DNA of 64,000 bases from Eudromia elegans (GCA_003342815.1 PTEX01000196.1:70533-134532), one strand, 5' to 3'; positions 10,217 to 23,758 are shown, counted from the first letter of the stretch. The notes: generated from the sequence alone by a model not told the origin. Numbers and translations: made by a program.

Positions 10217-11985
10217 ACACAGAATCACAGAATGTTGAAGGTTGGAAGGGACCCCTAGAGATCATCTAGTCCAACCCCCCTGCTCCAGCAGGCACACCCA
10301 GAGCACGTGGCACAGGGTGGCATCCAGGTGGGTTTGGAAGATCTCCAGAGAAGGAGACTCCACAGCCTCTCTGGGCAGCCTGTTCCAGGGCTCTGTCACC
10401 CTCACAGGAAAGAAGTTCTTCCTCACCTGGAGATGAAACTTCCTGTGTTTCAATTTGTAACCATTGCCCCTTGTCCTATCACTGGCTACTAGAGAGAAAA
10501 GTTTAGCCCCCTCCTCCCTACAATCATTCCTCAGGTACTTATATATATTGATTAGATCCCCTCTCATCCTTCTCTAGGCTAAACAGGCCGAGGTCATTTA
10601 ATCTTTCTTCATATGGTAGATGCTCTAGTCCCTTAATCATCTTTGTTGCTCATGGCTGGACCCTCTCTAGGAGCTCCACGTCCCTGCTGTACTGAGGAGG
10701 CCAGAACTGCATACAATACTCCAGGTGTGGCCACACCAGTGCTGAGGAGAGGGGTAAGATCACCTTCCTTGACCTGCTGGCAACACTCCTGATGCAGGCC
10801 AGGATCCCATTAGCCTTCTTGTCCATGAGAGCACATTGCTGCCTCATGGTTAACCTGTTGTCGACAAGGACTCCCAAATCCCTCTCTGTGGAGCTGCTCT
10901 CCAGCAGGTCAGCCCCTAATCTGTCCTGGTGCCTGGGGTTATTCCTGGGTAAGAACAAGACCCTGCACTTGTCCTTGTTAAACCTCATGAAGTTCGTCTC
11001 TGCCCAACTCTCCAACCTGTCCAAGTCACTCTGGATGGCAGCACAGCCCACTGTAGTGTCAGCTGCTCCACCCAGTTTAGTGTCATCAGCAAATTTGGTC
11101 AGGATGCTCTCCGTTCCCCCATCTAAGTCATTGATGAACAAATTGAACACTGCTGGGCCCAGCACTGACGCCTGGGGGACACCACTGGCCACAGGCCTCC
11201 AACTAGGCTTGGCCCTATTTATCACAAACCTCTGGGCTCTGCCATCCAGCCAGTCCTCGATCCACCTCACTGTCCTCACGTCCAGTCCACACTTCTGGAG
11301 CTTTCCTTTAAGGATGCTGTGGGAGACTGTCTTATTGAAGTCATGGTAGACAGCATCCACGTCTTTCCCATCATCCAGCCAGCCAGTCACCCCATCGTAG
11401 AAGGCTCTCAGGTGCATCAAACATGACTTCCGCTTAGTGAATGCATGCTGACTAGTCCTGATAACCTTCTTTTCCTTGATATGCCTAAAGATAGTCTCTA
11501 GGACAAGCTGCGCCATCACCTCTCCAGTGATGGAGGTGAGGCTCATGGACCTGTAGTTTCCCGGCTCCTCTCTTTTTGCCTTTTTTGAAGACTGGAGTGA
11601 TGTTAGCTCTCTTCCAGTTCTCCGGTTCCTCCCCCACTCTACACGATCTCTTGAAAATGATGGAGAGTGGCTCAGAAATAACCCCCTCCAGTTCCCTCAG
11701 CATTCTTGGGTGCATCCCATCCAGGCCCATAGATTTATGGGTGTCCAGTTTGGCTAAATTATCCTTAACTCAATCCTCCTCGACGAGCGGAAAGTCCTCC
11801 TCTCTCTTGGTTATCTTGCTTATATCTGGGCTCTGTCGTTCATGGGGTCCAGCCTTAGCAGTGAAGACAGAAGCAAAGAAGGCATTTAGTAACTCTGACT
11901 TCTCTGCATCCTCCACCACCAAGGGAGCTTGTCCTTTCAGCAGTGGACTAACTTTTACCCTAATCTTCCTCTTACTGCTGTACTA
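10217..11985 (-). mobile_element. CR1 LINE, 5'-truncated, reverse transcriptase readable
   Basis: A minus-strand chicken-repeat-1 retrotransposon copy. The 3' end at 10217 carries the octamer-type tail (plus-strand ACACAGAATCACAGAATG). The copy runs through the reverse-transcriptase region and stops near 11985, upstream of the RT domain, so the endonuclease and ORF1 are missing, as usual for CR1 (target-primed synthesis that stops early). Frames found in order on the minus strand: 11730-11485 (start of [15 protein letters not shown]), 11546-10650 (RT core) and 10567-10262 (C-terminal tail, [17 protein letters not shown]), so the original single frame is now broken. It closely resembles the copy at 31410-33185, including the 3' end, and belongs to the same avian subfamily. 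Confidence 0.95.
10650..11546 (-). pseudogene. CR1 ORF2 reverse-transcriptase fragment, 298 codons
   Basis: The longest open frame in the window. Residues 122-131 read [10 protein letters not shown] (family: SGVPQGSVLGP) and 152-160 FADDTKLGG, the RT active-site FADD with both aspartates kept. At 67-76 the text is [10 protein letters not shown], where the family has a YLDFSKAFDTVSH-like stretch, so three residues (AFD) of the first catalytic block are absent as an in-frame loss. The C-terminal part ([37 protein letters not shown]) is the usual CR1 post-RT region. The frame opens at an internal Met, not a true start, and lacks endonuclease and tail, so it cannot be a working enzyme. It is a LINE relic, not a host gene. 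Confidence 0.92.
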
Positions 11986-13327
11986 AGTTGTACTAATACT
12001 CTTCCTTATACCTTCTTACATCATCCTCCTAGGAGAGTGTCTTCATATTTTCTCTGCTTTGTTGTTTCCTCTCACATATTTTCCACAGAAACAGCTTTTT
12101 CACCACTGTCCTTTTTTCTCCCCTATTTTGGCTGTCCAGATTTCATGATACCTGGGTGTGAAATTATATCTTTGATATTTCCTTCCTGGAATCAATTTCT
12201 ACATGTTTAACCCTGATCTGTCATGTTTACCAACTGAGAAATGGGTAAAAGTTCTTTACTTAACTTTGGTATTTCTTTAACCTTTTTGTTTGTTTTATTC
12301 CTTTCAATTGTGAGACTTCCCATATGAAATTTTCCATCAATTCCTTCTGCTTATCTTCCTCATTCAGAAATGTTTTTCTTGTTCTCAGTTAACCAAGACA
12401 ACAAATGATTCACACGATCAGCTTGTTACTGTTGATTTAGACATCAGATGCTCGGAAGAACAGGTTCCAGCATCAGATGTATTGAATTAGGTGCTCCGAA
12501 ATTGAATCTGTTTTTGTATGATATTGGTTTAAATATGTGCAGTTCTGAATTGGAATCTGATTCTGCATCTCTTATTATCTCTTACAAAACTTTCAGTGAA
12601 AACCTTTCCAGACCTGCTATAGCATTATGAGAGACTTTGTGTACAATATTGAAACATGTAAGATGACAAATTCTGATTCTGCCTCATGCACTGTTATCTG
12701 TTGTCTGTTAACTCAGATCTGTTAACTCAGACTTCTGGCTGATAATAACTGCTCAGAATTTCCAGGCATGCAAAGATAATTTTTATCCAGGAAATGATTT
12801 TTGTGTTTTATAGTGCTCTGGTAGTGGTTAAAATTCAGATACCCCGAAGAGAATTGGACTTAAGAGTTCATCCCCTTCTCCGACATCTCTAGCATGGGGT
12901 AATTGCTCACAATATCCTTCATATTAACCTCCTTATATGTGGGTTGGATGGGGAGGATGTTTGTGGGAGGTTCTGTGGGAGGAAAGGAGAGGTTTAAACT
13001 TGAAGCCAGCTGAAACCATGCAGGAAACTCTGTAATTTGATATGCTGTGCTCTCCTTATTTATATAAATTCTTATAATCTATGTTTGACTTCTAGAAACG
13101 AGATTATGATACATAGTACTAGAAAAGAATGAGTCTCAGTGGCTGGATGTTAAAGCTGCCTTTGTGTTGTGAATTCATTTATGTGACCTGGCATTTTCTA
13201 CAATTGATTGCTTTTAGGAAAAACCTTTTCATCCCATAACGCAAAAAAAAAAGACCTTCTCTCAAAATTGATGAGAAGATAGTAATGTGCTAATTGTTTC
13301 TTTTGCCATCAAGCTCATACTATTTTC

Positions 13328-13377
13328 AGCAAGAAAAAAAAAAGGAAAAAGAGAACAAAAAAGAAAAAAGAAAAGCT
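13328..13377. repeat. A-rich purine tract
   Basis: Nearly uninterrupted A and G (runs of A separated by G) over about 50 bp; low-complexity. Confidence 0.8.
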
Positions 13378-15590
13378 AGAACAAATAGGTTTAGATTGTC
13401 CAGCTAGACAACATTTTACATTCTGATTATATTTGCTTCAGTTACCATGGAGAAAAGTATGTACCATCTAGTGCTGAGTGTCTAGTGGATAATTCTCATT
13501 GTTTGCAAAGGGTTGGGGTTCTTTATGTCCTGCTTTCTTCCCTTCATATTTCCTTGCAATGTGGTGAGGAAAGGAGTTTATGAGTCCCTTTCGTAACTGC
13601 TAAAGGCTTTGATGGCCTTGGACAGCCCGCACATTCAGTGCTTTAACAGTATATTTTCTTTAGCAGAAAGTAAAAAAAAAAATTAAGGATTTCTTATATT
13701 TGCCGAGGATTTTCTGCAGTCTGTTCTATTACTTCATCAATTTCTGTATCAGAAATTATTCTTCTGCCCAACTGGTGGTTTGTTCTGTTTGGAGAATTGT
13801 CTATGGTGTTTGTGTTTATGAAACCCTAGTTTCTTGTTGAATGATCTGTTAGGTATAAGATCAAATGGGAAAAGAAGTTTGGGCTAGAAGACACTTGCAA
13901 TATTTTCACCAGAGAAGTACAGCAAGAATAAGTGTGAGAAATGTCGGAAATGTACTGGGACATCTTTATGCTTTCTGTCTGAAGCAGTCACTTAAATTTT
14001 AATTAAAGAATTAAAAGTTCTCTCTAAAATGCGTTTGATAGTCGAGCATACCTGCACAATTAGCAGTGTAAAGCTAACTAGCAAGTAAAACTTGCATCTG
14101 GGGTCCTAAAAATGATTCTTTTTTGAATGAAGCAGCTACAACTTAAATCATCATTTCAAAAGTATGGAAATTTTTAAAGCATCATTGTGCCCCAGATTTT
14201 TCAGATCATACATTGGCTCTGTGATGACACAGCACACTTTCATCACAGCTGTAATGAACGGAATGGAGCAAAGAAAGGAGACTTACTAAAAAAGAAATGC
14301 TGGGATGGTCTATAACAACTTCTTATTTCAATTACTTACATCAGGCTTTATCCACTAGCCAGTATTGCCTTCCAGGATAATGGATTCCTAGCTATTTGTT
14401 TTTGTTATTTTAAGTTCTTTCCACTAAAGCTATGGCTTTACAGCTATACCACTGTTTTGTGGATCCTCTCTTTTGGATTAAGGTCCAGGTAGCTGTTGTG
14501 ATTGTCATGAATAAAATGTTTCTAAGAAGCATACTGCTGGTCCTAGCACCAGGCAGGAGGCTGTGTATATGTATGACACTGATGGGAAAAGTACATGCTA
14601 ATAGTGGAGAGAACTGGCTGGCCAAAAATGGGACAATGTGTTGTATGTACTTCATAATATTAGTTAATTGATGGAGAACTGTTAAGGATGAATCAGAGCT
14701 GGGTGTCATAAACCGTTTTTTATTTATCAAAAACAGTTGAAGGGGACAGAGAGCAAATATCCTCTCCAGCATTTTACTTCTGTTCCTACGTGTTCTCTGT
14801 CACCCTGGTACCAAATGTTAATGAGAAAGCCTCCCTGTCATGCTTTTTTGTCTGCTATCCAAGTGATCGGAGCTATGCATGTGCTTTTTTAGAGTAAAAG
14901 ACTCTCAAAAAATAATGCAAGTTCGGGACTTGAAGGAGCAAAAGGTTTTCATTAGGTTTTTAAAGGAAGTGTCAAGTATAAACTCTTTTTCATGTCCATA
15001 TAAGCCCATGGGGCATGGAATGCTTGCTTCCTGCCAAATCTGGGATTAACTATGGCTATAATTTAGAAGGAAATTAAAACCACTTGGGTCTTTGTCCTTG
15101 AAGATTCTACCTACATCAGTGTTTTAAGATTTATTGTGACGTCAATTCATCAGTATTTAGTGCATATAGTCAATATGCCACTTCAGTAATGCAGGATTTT
15201 GTCTTGAACACTTCAGTGTGTTGAGGCAAGGGCTTCATCAAACCTATGCCCAGCAGCAGCAAGGCCTAAATGGGTGCATATGTGTACAGAGAAAGAGAAG
15301 CATAGGTGATATAGAGGGTGATGAATGATTACAGCTTGAGTTCAAGCTGGGGATTTGGATCTAGATTCCACACAGTGTAATTTTGAGGAACAACCCAACA
15401 ATGGGTTGTATTTTGAGTCTGTCTAAAGGGGATCTGGAATTATTTCCTTCCTGCATTTGAGCTCTAGATAGCACAAGAAAGTGCTATCCTGCACATGACT
15501 GCTTGACAGGCACTATTGGAACAGCTATATTCACTTCACGGGAAGGATTGGAGGTATAGCACCAGTGCCTTTTTATGTGAGCAATACTAA

Positions 15591-15602
15591 CCACCAGAGG
15601 GC
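15591..15602 (+). promoter_or_regulatory. CTCF-like core motif
   Basis: CCACCAGAGGGC is an exact fit to the CCASYAGRKGGC core of the vertebrate CTCF motif; the next base (T) departs from the usual purine. It is a motif match only and occupancy is unknown. Confidence 0.35.
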
Positions 15603-15632
15603 TGAGCTTGGGCAGAGAGAAGTTTTTGGTAA

Positions 15633-15735
15633 CTGATGCAGTCCTGTGTAACGTGCTCTCGGTGACCCTGATTGAGCAGGAGAGTGGAGCAGACCATCTC
15701 CAGCGGTCCCTTCCACCCCAACCATTCTGTGATGT
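15633..15735 (+). mobile_element. Short CR1 3' end fragment
   Basis: About 100 bp resembling the last part of CR1: GTGCTCTCGGTGACCCTGAT, then GAGCAGGAGAGTGGAGCAGA, then CCAGCGGTCCCTTCCACCCC and CCATTCTGTGATGTG. It lacks the rest of the element and is noticeably more diverged than the copies at 10217 and 31410. Confidence 0.8.
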
Positions 15736-18435
15736 GTTACCCAGAGGAGCTGGGGGTACAACCTGCCTTCAAAGGAGGGAACTGAGGTTTGCAGCTACCC
15801 GCTGACACAAAACAGTGACTTCTGTTAACCATTGATGAGATACCTGACCCATAACTTAGCCGAGTTATTTGCTGTTGACTTCTGGGTTGTTTTCATTGCA
15901 CCAACTGTGGCCGTGTTGTTAACAAATCTTGCAGGATTTTAGGTTTTGTGAGTTGGGAGGTTTTAAAACTCAGGTCAAACAGGAACCAGTGATCTAAGAG
16001 TAAAACCTGTAGGGTTCTTCGCAGTAGCACAATGTCAGAACAGTATATGGTTGGCGTTTCTTTTTTGAGTCCTAATTCAGGTAAGGATTCCTATTTAGAA
16101 ATGTGTTTGTGTGCATAGCATGAAGGCTGTCAAGATCTGAGGGTCTAGACAGAAGCACCACTGATAGAACCCCACCCAAAAATGATGAAGCAGCCCTTCT
16201 GTCACTGAACCAAAACACTTAGCAGTTTTCTCCACAAAAAAAAAGGAATGTATTTTTAATGCATCACCTGGGACCGATGAATGCACTGCAGCACCCCTAA
16301 AAAAAGAAACAGAAGCATACTTAAGAATGAAAAAACATATTTTACTTATTTATCTTACTTCCTACTTGCAATCTGTCTCCAAAGGCTATTAATTGATGCT
16401 AAATATTCATTAAAATGGGGAATTAATTAACCAGAACTAGATGTCTGGTTTCATTGTTGATGGCCTCCCATCTTGAGAGGCAGCAGTACTTATTGAAGGC
16501 GTTTAGCCGTTCTGGCAGAGTGTCCTGTATTGCTCTGTCCTTTTTGCCTTTGACAAGATCTTTTGAGGTTGTCAGTATAAAAATGCTAAAAATGTGGTTA
16601 AGAACCTTTTAAAACCTGAAGCAAACCTGAACGGATTTCCACACTGTTGGAGGGTTTTAGATGGAAAACAAATTACATGGCAAAGGATAGTATTTTCAAC
16701 TCAAATTTGTTTAAACACCTTGTACTTTTAACTCAGATAAAAGTGGCTGAAAAAGACTGGTTTACAAGATTTAAAATACCATCTTAGCTTTGTCCTGAGG
16801 CATGGTATTTCATCTTAGAGTAAGAATGATTAACCTTGCTACAAATTGTGCGTAAAATATTTAAAGTGATATTGGTTGTGGAGTCTACTGTGGGTTTAAT
16901 GGTTTCTTTATAAGTATTCAGATTCTCCATGTTGCTTTCATATACTATAGGATTTTTTTCATTAAGTAGTTTATTTTACTTAGATACATAGTGAATAAGT
17001 TCTACTTTGTACTACAACCTGTTACAATATAGGAGACTAACATAGTTAATAGCATTACAGTTGTATTCTACTGCTACCGTCAGTCTTTTGATCACTTATT
17101 GTCACATGTCACAGCTTTTGTAAAGCCAAATTGCTGCATAATTGAATTCTTACTTTCAACACCTTTGTATCTCTGATGTGGCTGCAAACTAAACCCTAGT
17201 TTAACCTGTCAAACCCTGACAGGGAAAATATGAAAACGGGAGTCTTCCCAAAATTATGCATGTTCAGACTATGCTTCCCGAGAAGAAAGATCTGAGTTGA
17301 GAGTTTTTAGGTATGAAACTGGGACACAGGCTTGAATGAACATCAGTTCACAGGGTTTTGACACAGATGAATGGCCTGCTGGCTGCTAGATTCTTGTAAA
17401 TTCTTTGAACCACTATTTTGGCCAATGGTGAGGGGAGAATGACATTTTGCTTTTCCTGTAATAAGTCAGAGAAAACTTGACATACAGCATTCCTCCTCTA
17501 AAATCCTGTTGGCACTTTAGACCATTCTACAAAAACAGGCAGGCAGGATTAAGGAGGAAACCTTGCTGAGAAATGCTAAAAATAGACAGATGAAAAATAT
17601 TACTGGTGTCATTAGAAATTTTACACTTCCAATTATTTTCATATTGTGGCCTTAAACTCTGAAAAGCAGAGTGCATTTACATATGCATTTGAAAATACTC
17701 GCACTTTTTAAGTATCCTTCAAGCTGGACACTGGGCTGTGGATCATATTCTCCTAGAAATCTGACTCCATCAGAGTATGAGGAGAAGTTTAGAAAATCAT
17801 ATTGCTTAAGGTTTTTTTTAAGTTGTTTTTTTGTTTTTTTTTTTGTTTTTTTTTCTGCTTACTGTGCTTTCAAGTGAGGGGAGATTTAGATTGTGGAATG
17901 CAGAGAAATTTAAACTAATGCATAGCTAAATCTGACTTGATCCAAATGCTAATACTGTTTTCTTACTTGGATAGTTGAGGGGAATGATTTTGCTTCAAGC
18001 TACACTTTAAAAAGAAAGAACACACAAAATCCACACTGACAAAATATTAAATATATATATAATTCTAATACTTTTTAAAGGCTGTGCATTTTCACCCTCC
18101 ACATGACTTTTGCTTGCTCTCTGTAAACTATTTTGCACATATGCTTTTTCTTCTAGAATAAATATTGATCTGATGGAGTTTAGGACCTGCAGAAATGTTT
18201 AGGTGGTTCAGCAAGATACATTGTGACTACTTACTCCATCAGATTTTTACTGAAGGTATGTTCTTAATGTTCTATCATCTCTCTCCATTTTGCCTTTGCC
18301 TTTCTGGAAAGCCTAACTGAATGAAAACACTGTGACAGTTCAGGAATTCCTATAGAGATGAACAATCAAAGAAGAGAGGAGTCCCTCTAGAAGGGACCTG
18401 TTTTAGCCTCATATTGTATACTTTTTCTGTCCTAT

Positions 18436-18524
18436 CTTGGTAAAGTACCAAGTAAAGTAGTAGCAGTGACAAAAATGGGATTTATCCCATTTTGCAGTGA
18501 GCTCACATATTTTCTTATATGTGA
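18436..18524. repeat. Three consecutive perfect inverted repeats
   Basis: CTTGGTA/TACCAAG (arms 18436-18442 and 18446-18452, 3-nt loop), AAAATGGGA/TCCCATTTT (18472-18480 and 18485-18493, 4-nt loop) and TCACATAT/ATATGTGA (18503-18510 and 18517-18524, 6-nt loop), all within 89 bp. Confidence 0.85.
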
Positions 18525-21500
18525 TTTAATTTAGCTACCTGTGTTGTACTGGATATGAATTAGAGGTACTAGCTTTCTCTCTTCTGTGTAAATGACACTG
18601 TAGAAGAACTCTACTCTGATACCTTCTGAGTATACATGTTGTGCTTAGGGACTATGTGGATTTGAATTCCAAGTACCTTTTATATTTTGAATTTTTCATT
18701 TTTGAAACTATCTTCTGGTACTAACCATCTTGTCTGGCCCCAAACAAGAAAATCTTTCTGTGTGTCCTATGTGTCCTGTTGAACCTGCAGCCTGAAATTG
18801 TAATTGTTGTATCATTCCATCATCTATCCTCCTCACTAAGGTTATATCCTGCTCTTCTGAACTTTCTAACTAAGGTTCTAACTTCTGAAGAATTTAGCTA
18901 TTTAACTTCAAGAACTGAGATGCCAGCATCCAAAACCAGATTCCAAAGAAGTCCTGATTAGAGGTTGCCATGCTCCTCTGAATCCTGGGCTCTCAGGGTC
19001 CTTCCTTCACCGGTTCTGCAGTACATCCAAATCTAGCGGTGGCTAGTAGAAGCTTGAGCTTGTTTATTAGTAGAGTGACACTAGGGCATTATCTTTGCTT
19101 ATATATACTGGAAATTCTTATAGAACCGTTTTGCTGGAGAAGGAGCTTCCCTCCTTCTCAAGGTCATCCCATGCATTCTGTAGGGGAACACAGAAAAGAA
19201 AGGACTGAGGAAAAATGAAGCAAACAGTGAAACTACACATCCAGATCATGCTATTATAGTGACTGGAGGAGCACTTCAGTGTAATGATTATAATACAGTC
19301 TCATGGATTACTACACATACATATCTTGAGGATCTCTTAGTCAGAATTGCAGGGACCTCTTTTTTATTGGAAAATGTCATGCAAAAACCTTATAAAGAGA
19401 AGCTGATATAGTGAGGTAAATATAATTGAATGATATGCATTGGTAAATGTAATTGAATGCTCTGCAGAATGCAGAAAAACAGAAAGTCAGCTATAGGAAG
19501 AAGCTGCTTCTCAGCCAAATGGATGATATCTAAGACCTAGGATTTAAAGTGCAAGTATGGGAAAGAGTTAATAATTACAGCATCAGAAACATGCGGCTCT
19601 CAGAACATGAAAGAAATCATAGGCTAGAGCTGAACGGCAAAGTGCACCCAGCACCAGTTCACAGGGATGGATTTCATGCTGTACAAACATCATTAGGCCA
19701 GCCGGATTTTAGCTGCACTGCTTTTCCAGCTGACCAGCAGAAAATGAGCTCAGGCTTTGGAGGTGCTGATATGGTGCTGTCAATGGGTTAGTGCAAAAGG
19801 CAACATAAAGTTTGGCTTTCTAGTAGACTTAAGATCTGGTACGGCAGTTAGATGTTGCTTACAGCATTTTTGCACATGCTGTGCCCTCTCTGAAACACTG
19901 TCCTTGGGAGCTGAATGTCACTCGGTATGCTCTATCTTCTGCCCCATGGCTTTTAATTTAATCTATTTCAGTGCACTTTGCACAAATTCTCCTAGTGTTA
20001 TGGCTGCCTGAAAGGACAAATATTTTTATGGGTAAAAAAATAAATCACAAAAAGATAAGGATTACTTAATTTTTAGCCTCTGTCAAAGCTGTAAAGAAGA
20101 TAAATACAAAGAGGGGAAGATAAATACAAGAGGGGAAATCCCGGCTCCATGGAAGTGAGTTACAAATCTCTGTCTAGGCTACTAGAACCAGAACTTCATC
20201 CCAGACCTGTCGGTAGGAAAGACCACTCTCTAAATTGGTCCTTATCCTTCTGCGTGTTGCATGATTACTTGTATGAATAGCTGTGATATTTATTTGCATC
20301 ATACATTGCTGGTAGTCGAAGTTTTCCATACTGAGAAGCAGATGTGGATTGGGAATGAGAGGCTTTTGTTATAGAGCAATGGAGGTACTGCAGACAGTCC
20401 TTCTGGCTGCCTGACTGTCATGGCAGGACAGCGTGTGAAGCCCAACAACTAAATGCTGTTGAGGGGGACCAAGTGGAATTACCATGTGTACTGCCACCCA
20501 GGATATTTTTTAAAATATATGCCATGGCTTCTTACTGCAAAAATGATGGGTTTTATTTGTTTACCCTTTTTTCTTTTTTCATGTTTTCCTTCTCCTAAAT
20601 TTCACCTAAATATGGCAGGGGATTTTGGTGCTTTGAAAGATCACTGCAATGGCCGCCTTTCTGATTGTACCAAAATGCTCCAGGTAAAATTGTGCAAACA
20701 AAGTCTGAGAAAGTCTTGCTTCAAGACAGGGGGTGAAGTCAAATCAGTCCTAAGAAGAGTTCCACTACATGTTTCTCAACACCTCAGTTACCACTTAATC
20801 TACATTAATTAAGGCTGAGCACCATAAAAAAAAAGGCCTTGATTCTGTCAGGGATGTCAGGATCACAGTGGTATAGGAGTATTGCACGCTGTTCCAGGCT
20901 TCATTCCCCAAGGCAGGTACATGATGGAGCCCACTCTAATCAAGCACAGTGGTGATGTAGCTGAAGGGAAATCAGGTGTACAAAAGTACAGGGAAGTATT
21001 CTATATGCTTGAATCAGAAACACTAGCTGGCCATGCGCTTTTATGGGAGAAAAAACAAGGGAAAGCAAGTCCCACTGCCCTTTGCCTCCTCCAGCTCTGT
21101 CCCTGCTGTGATGTGTGTTCCTTGTGGAGTCGTTTGTGCTGGATGAGTGAGTTGCTATGGGAAATTTGATATCCCCCTGAAACTGATTCTGGAGATCCTG
21201 TCGGTCCTCTTTTTAAGAGGTTAAGAACAAGAAGAATTTAAGGAGCCCAAGCTATACTGTATTCAGAAAAAACAAAACCAGTCCTGTTCAGATTCTAACT
21301 GCTTTTTATTATAATCTCATTTATAACTTCTGGCTTGAAAGTAACATCCCACTCCTTCACGCTTGAAATGTTTTAGTGAAAAAAAGAAATCATCATTTCC
21401 TTCCTTTTCGTCTGTTCTAGCTATACTCTGAGTTACTACCAGAAGTGTATCTTTATTTTCACTTCCTGCTCTGCCTGCAAGCTGATAATCTCCTGCACCC

Positions 21501-23563
21501 CTAAAAAATCTGCATTTTTGATTGTTACTCCATGGAATTATATCTAAATATGCCAGAGAACTGTTATATGTTTGCTTAGGGTCTTTTGGAATTGGGAATA
21601 AAAAAGCACAAACTTAGTGCATCTCAAACCAGAGACTCATTTCTGTGTGTTTTAATTACACTGGTGTTGAGCAAGAGACTTCACTCATAAAAATACTGAT
21701 TGAAGCTGTGCATGTGGGATCAGCAAAAATATCTGAGGAAATTAGAGGTATTGAGAGAGAAAGGAAACACTGAGTAAAGAGGAAGAGGAAGCAAAGAAGC
21801 TGGAAAATCAGAAAGAGAGAAATTGCCGCAAGCCGCATATTTTTCTATAATATGTGTACATTGGCTTATGTTAATATTTGTCTGAAAGTCAGGCATCCAG
21901 TCTACTAAGAATCTAGGCTTTCTACTTAGGCCTTCTGTAAGAAGATTTATTCAACCCATGTTAAGATTGGCTGCTACTCTTTTCTGGCTAGAGAAGGAGC
22001 CCAGACAAACAGTTTAAGTTTGAAGGCCAGCTTCTAATTGTCTAAAGTTGAGTAAAGTGATTTCTGCCTTTTGTGTTAGATATTGGATTTTTTATTTAGA
22101 GCCTATAAAAGATCTGGTTTTCTTAGGGAGAAGAGAGCTTGAGATTCTCATAGGATCAAGATAGAGCTGCAGGTCAGTATTCTTAATGGGGGAAGGAAAA
22201 ACTCTTTAGATAAATAAATTTTGGTCGATGCTGATTCGTTCGATGCTGACTCTTCTTTTTCATTTGGGTGCAAAAGGTAGAACTGTATTTGGTTTGTATG
22301 TGCAGTTTGGATATCAGTAAGGAATCAGTCCTCACTGTTTTTTAGAGATTGTGGGGCTGTTAGTATAAATAAAGAAAAGTTCTGAGCACAATGTCTTGGA
22401 ATGGAAACTATAAAAGAAATTAAGATGAATTACATAAGAAACTAATTGATTAATAAACTGCTCCAAGTCTCCACATTCACACTTACAATCTCTGAAAGCT
22501 TCTACCATCATGTCTGAAGGTATAAACCTTACCTATTTTTATTTGTTATGAATTACGGGATCTATCTATGTTTCTTTGTCATCTGACTTCTGAATGGTGG
22601 TGCTGAAAGCTGTGGGCTTGTTTTCCAGCTGTGCAGGGGAAAGCATCGTTTGAGTTCAGTTGGGTTAAACTAGGATGGTAAAGAAATAAAATTGCTGGTT
22701 GTTTCTGAGGGGATAAATGGGAAGTTGCTTAGACACAGACAACACACGACACCCCTGCCAAGTTTTAGAGTAATATATAAATATAGGTATTTCTCAGTGC
22801 CAGTTATTTCAAGGTAAAGTACTAGGACTTTTTCTTCATTTCCCTGAAAAAATTCTACAGCATCTGAGAAGGAATATAAAAAACTTTTCTAAAATGAGGT
22901 AATTATTTGTGCGCATTTGAGATACAGGGTGTAGGTTGAACTGATTGCTATGTGTGCCTTATGTAGGAAGCCAGAAATACCTTAAGATGTTTGCCTTGAC
23001 TGTGATAAGACAGAAGATAGTGTAGTTACTGTGTATATTTGAAAGATTAAAACACCAGTAAAGTAGAAAGATACAGAATATTTCATAGGGAAGTGAAAGA
23101 AGAAAACTAAGCAAACAAAATTTTATGCAGCAAATACTTACTGGAACACACGCCCTCCATATTGTTTCGTACTCCTTCCTATGTCACTGAAGACTGATCC
23201 GCACAAATAAAATTAGCCCAATTCAATCTGGCAGCCGTGCGTTAACAGATTAGCTGAAAGCCTTTCCTGTGTGTCCCCCAGCGTCTCAGGCCTGTGCTTT
23301 GAGATTTTTTTTCTGGTCAAGTCTGTATGAAGAGTGAGCTAAAAGCATGTACCCTCCATAGTGAGCTGCATGGAGCCACCCTGTGAGCGCTGCTTCTGCA
23401 GCTTCCGCTCGTGGCCCGCGGTTCCTTTCCACAGAGCCAGCACCTCCACTCTGGCCAAAGCTGCGCTGTTTTCAGTGCAGGTTGAAAGAAGAAGGGCTCT
23501 GAACAGTTCATAGCGAACTGACAAGTGCCCTGGCCCTGAAGTGAGGAGAATAGATGCTTTTGG

Positions 23564-23577
23564 CCACCGGAGGGCAC
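23564..23577 (+). promoter_or_regulatory. CTCF-like motif in a GC-richer stretch
   Basis: CCACCGGAGGGCAC departs from the CTCF core at a single position and keeps the GGGCAC end. The surrounding 23330-23620 is GC-rich relative to its neighbours. Motif evidence only. Confidence 0.35.
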
Positions 23578-23682
23578 TACAATCTAGGAGCAGTCTCCGG
23601 GCGTGTTCCCAGGTATTGCTCCGATAAAAAAAAATAAAGAGAACTGAATCCCAGAAAGGGGCTAGCACAGTGTTTTGGAGGG

Positions 23683-23718
23683 GAAAAAAAAAAAAGAAAA
23701 AAGAAAAAAAAAGAAAGT
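23683..23718. repeat. A-rich purine tract upstream of CR1
   Basis: Runs of A broken by single G over about 36 bp, ending some 40 bp before the CR1 at 23759. It is responsible for an artefactual long minus-strand frame (233 codons, 23339-24040) that reads through the tract and antisense to CR1. Confidence 0.8.
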
Positions 23719-23758
23719 AGGGCTTTGGGAACAAAATCCATCCTTCTACATCCTTTTT

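Larger units (their letters stand above)
11986..15632. other. Unique AT-rich DNA
   Basis: No gene or clear repeat. There is a purine-rich A/G tract at about 13328-13377 and a short duplication near 12710 (CTGTTAACTCAGA twice). A 120-codon minus frame (14410-14772) has no recognisable domain and is treated as chance. Confidence 0.55.
15736..23758. other. Unique AT-rich DNA
   Basis: No gene recognised. Contains poly-T runs (about 17814-17852), three short perfect inverted repeats (18436-18524), a duplicated segment GATAAATACAA..GAGGGGA (20099 and 20120), and a locally GC-richer stretch at 23330-23620. A 119-codon plus frame at 20453-20812 has no recognisable motif. Confidence 0.5.

Noticed and set aside
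10792-11349. 185-codon plus-strand frame
   Set aside because: It is the antisense shadow of the CR1 reverse-transcriptase region.
20453-20812. 119-codon plus-strand frame
   Set aside because: No recognised motif; a hydrophobic patch from a T-rich run is the only feature. Expected by chance in 64 kb read in six frames.
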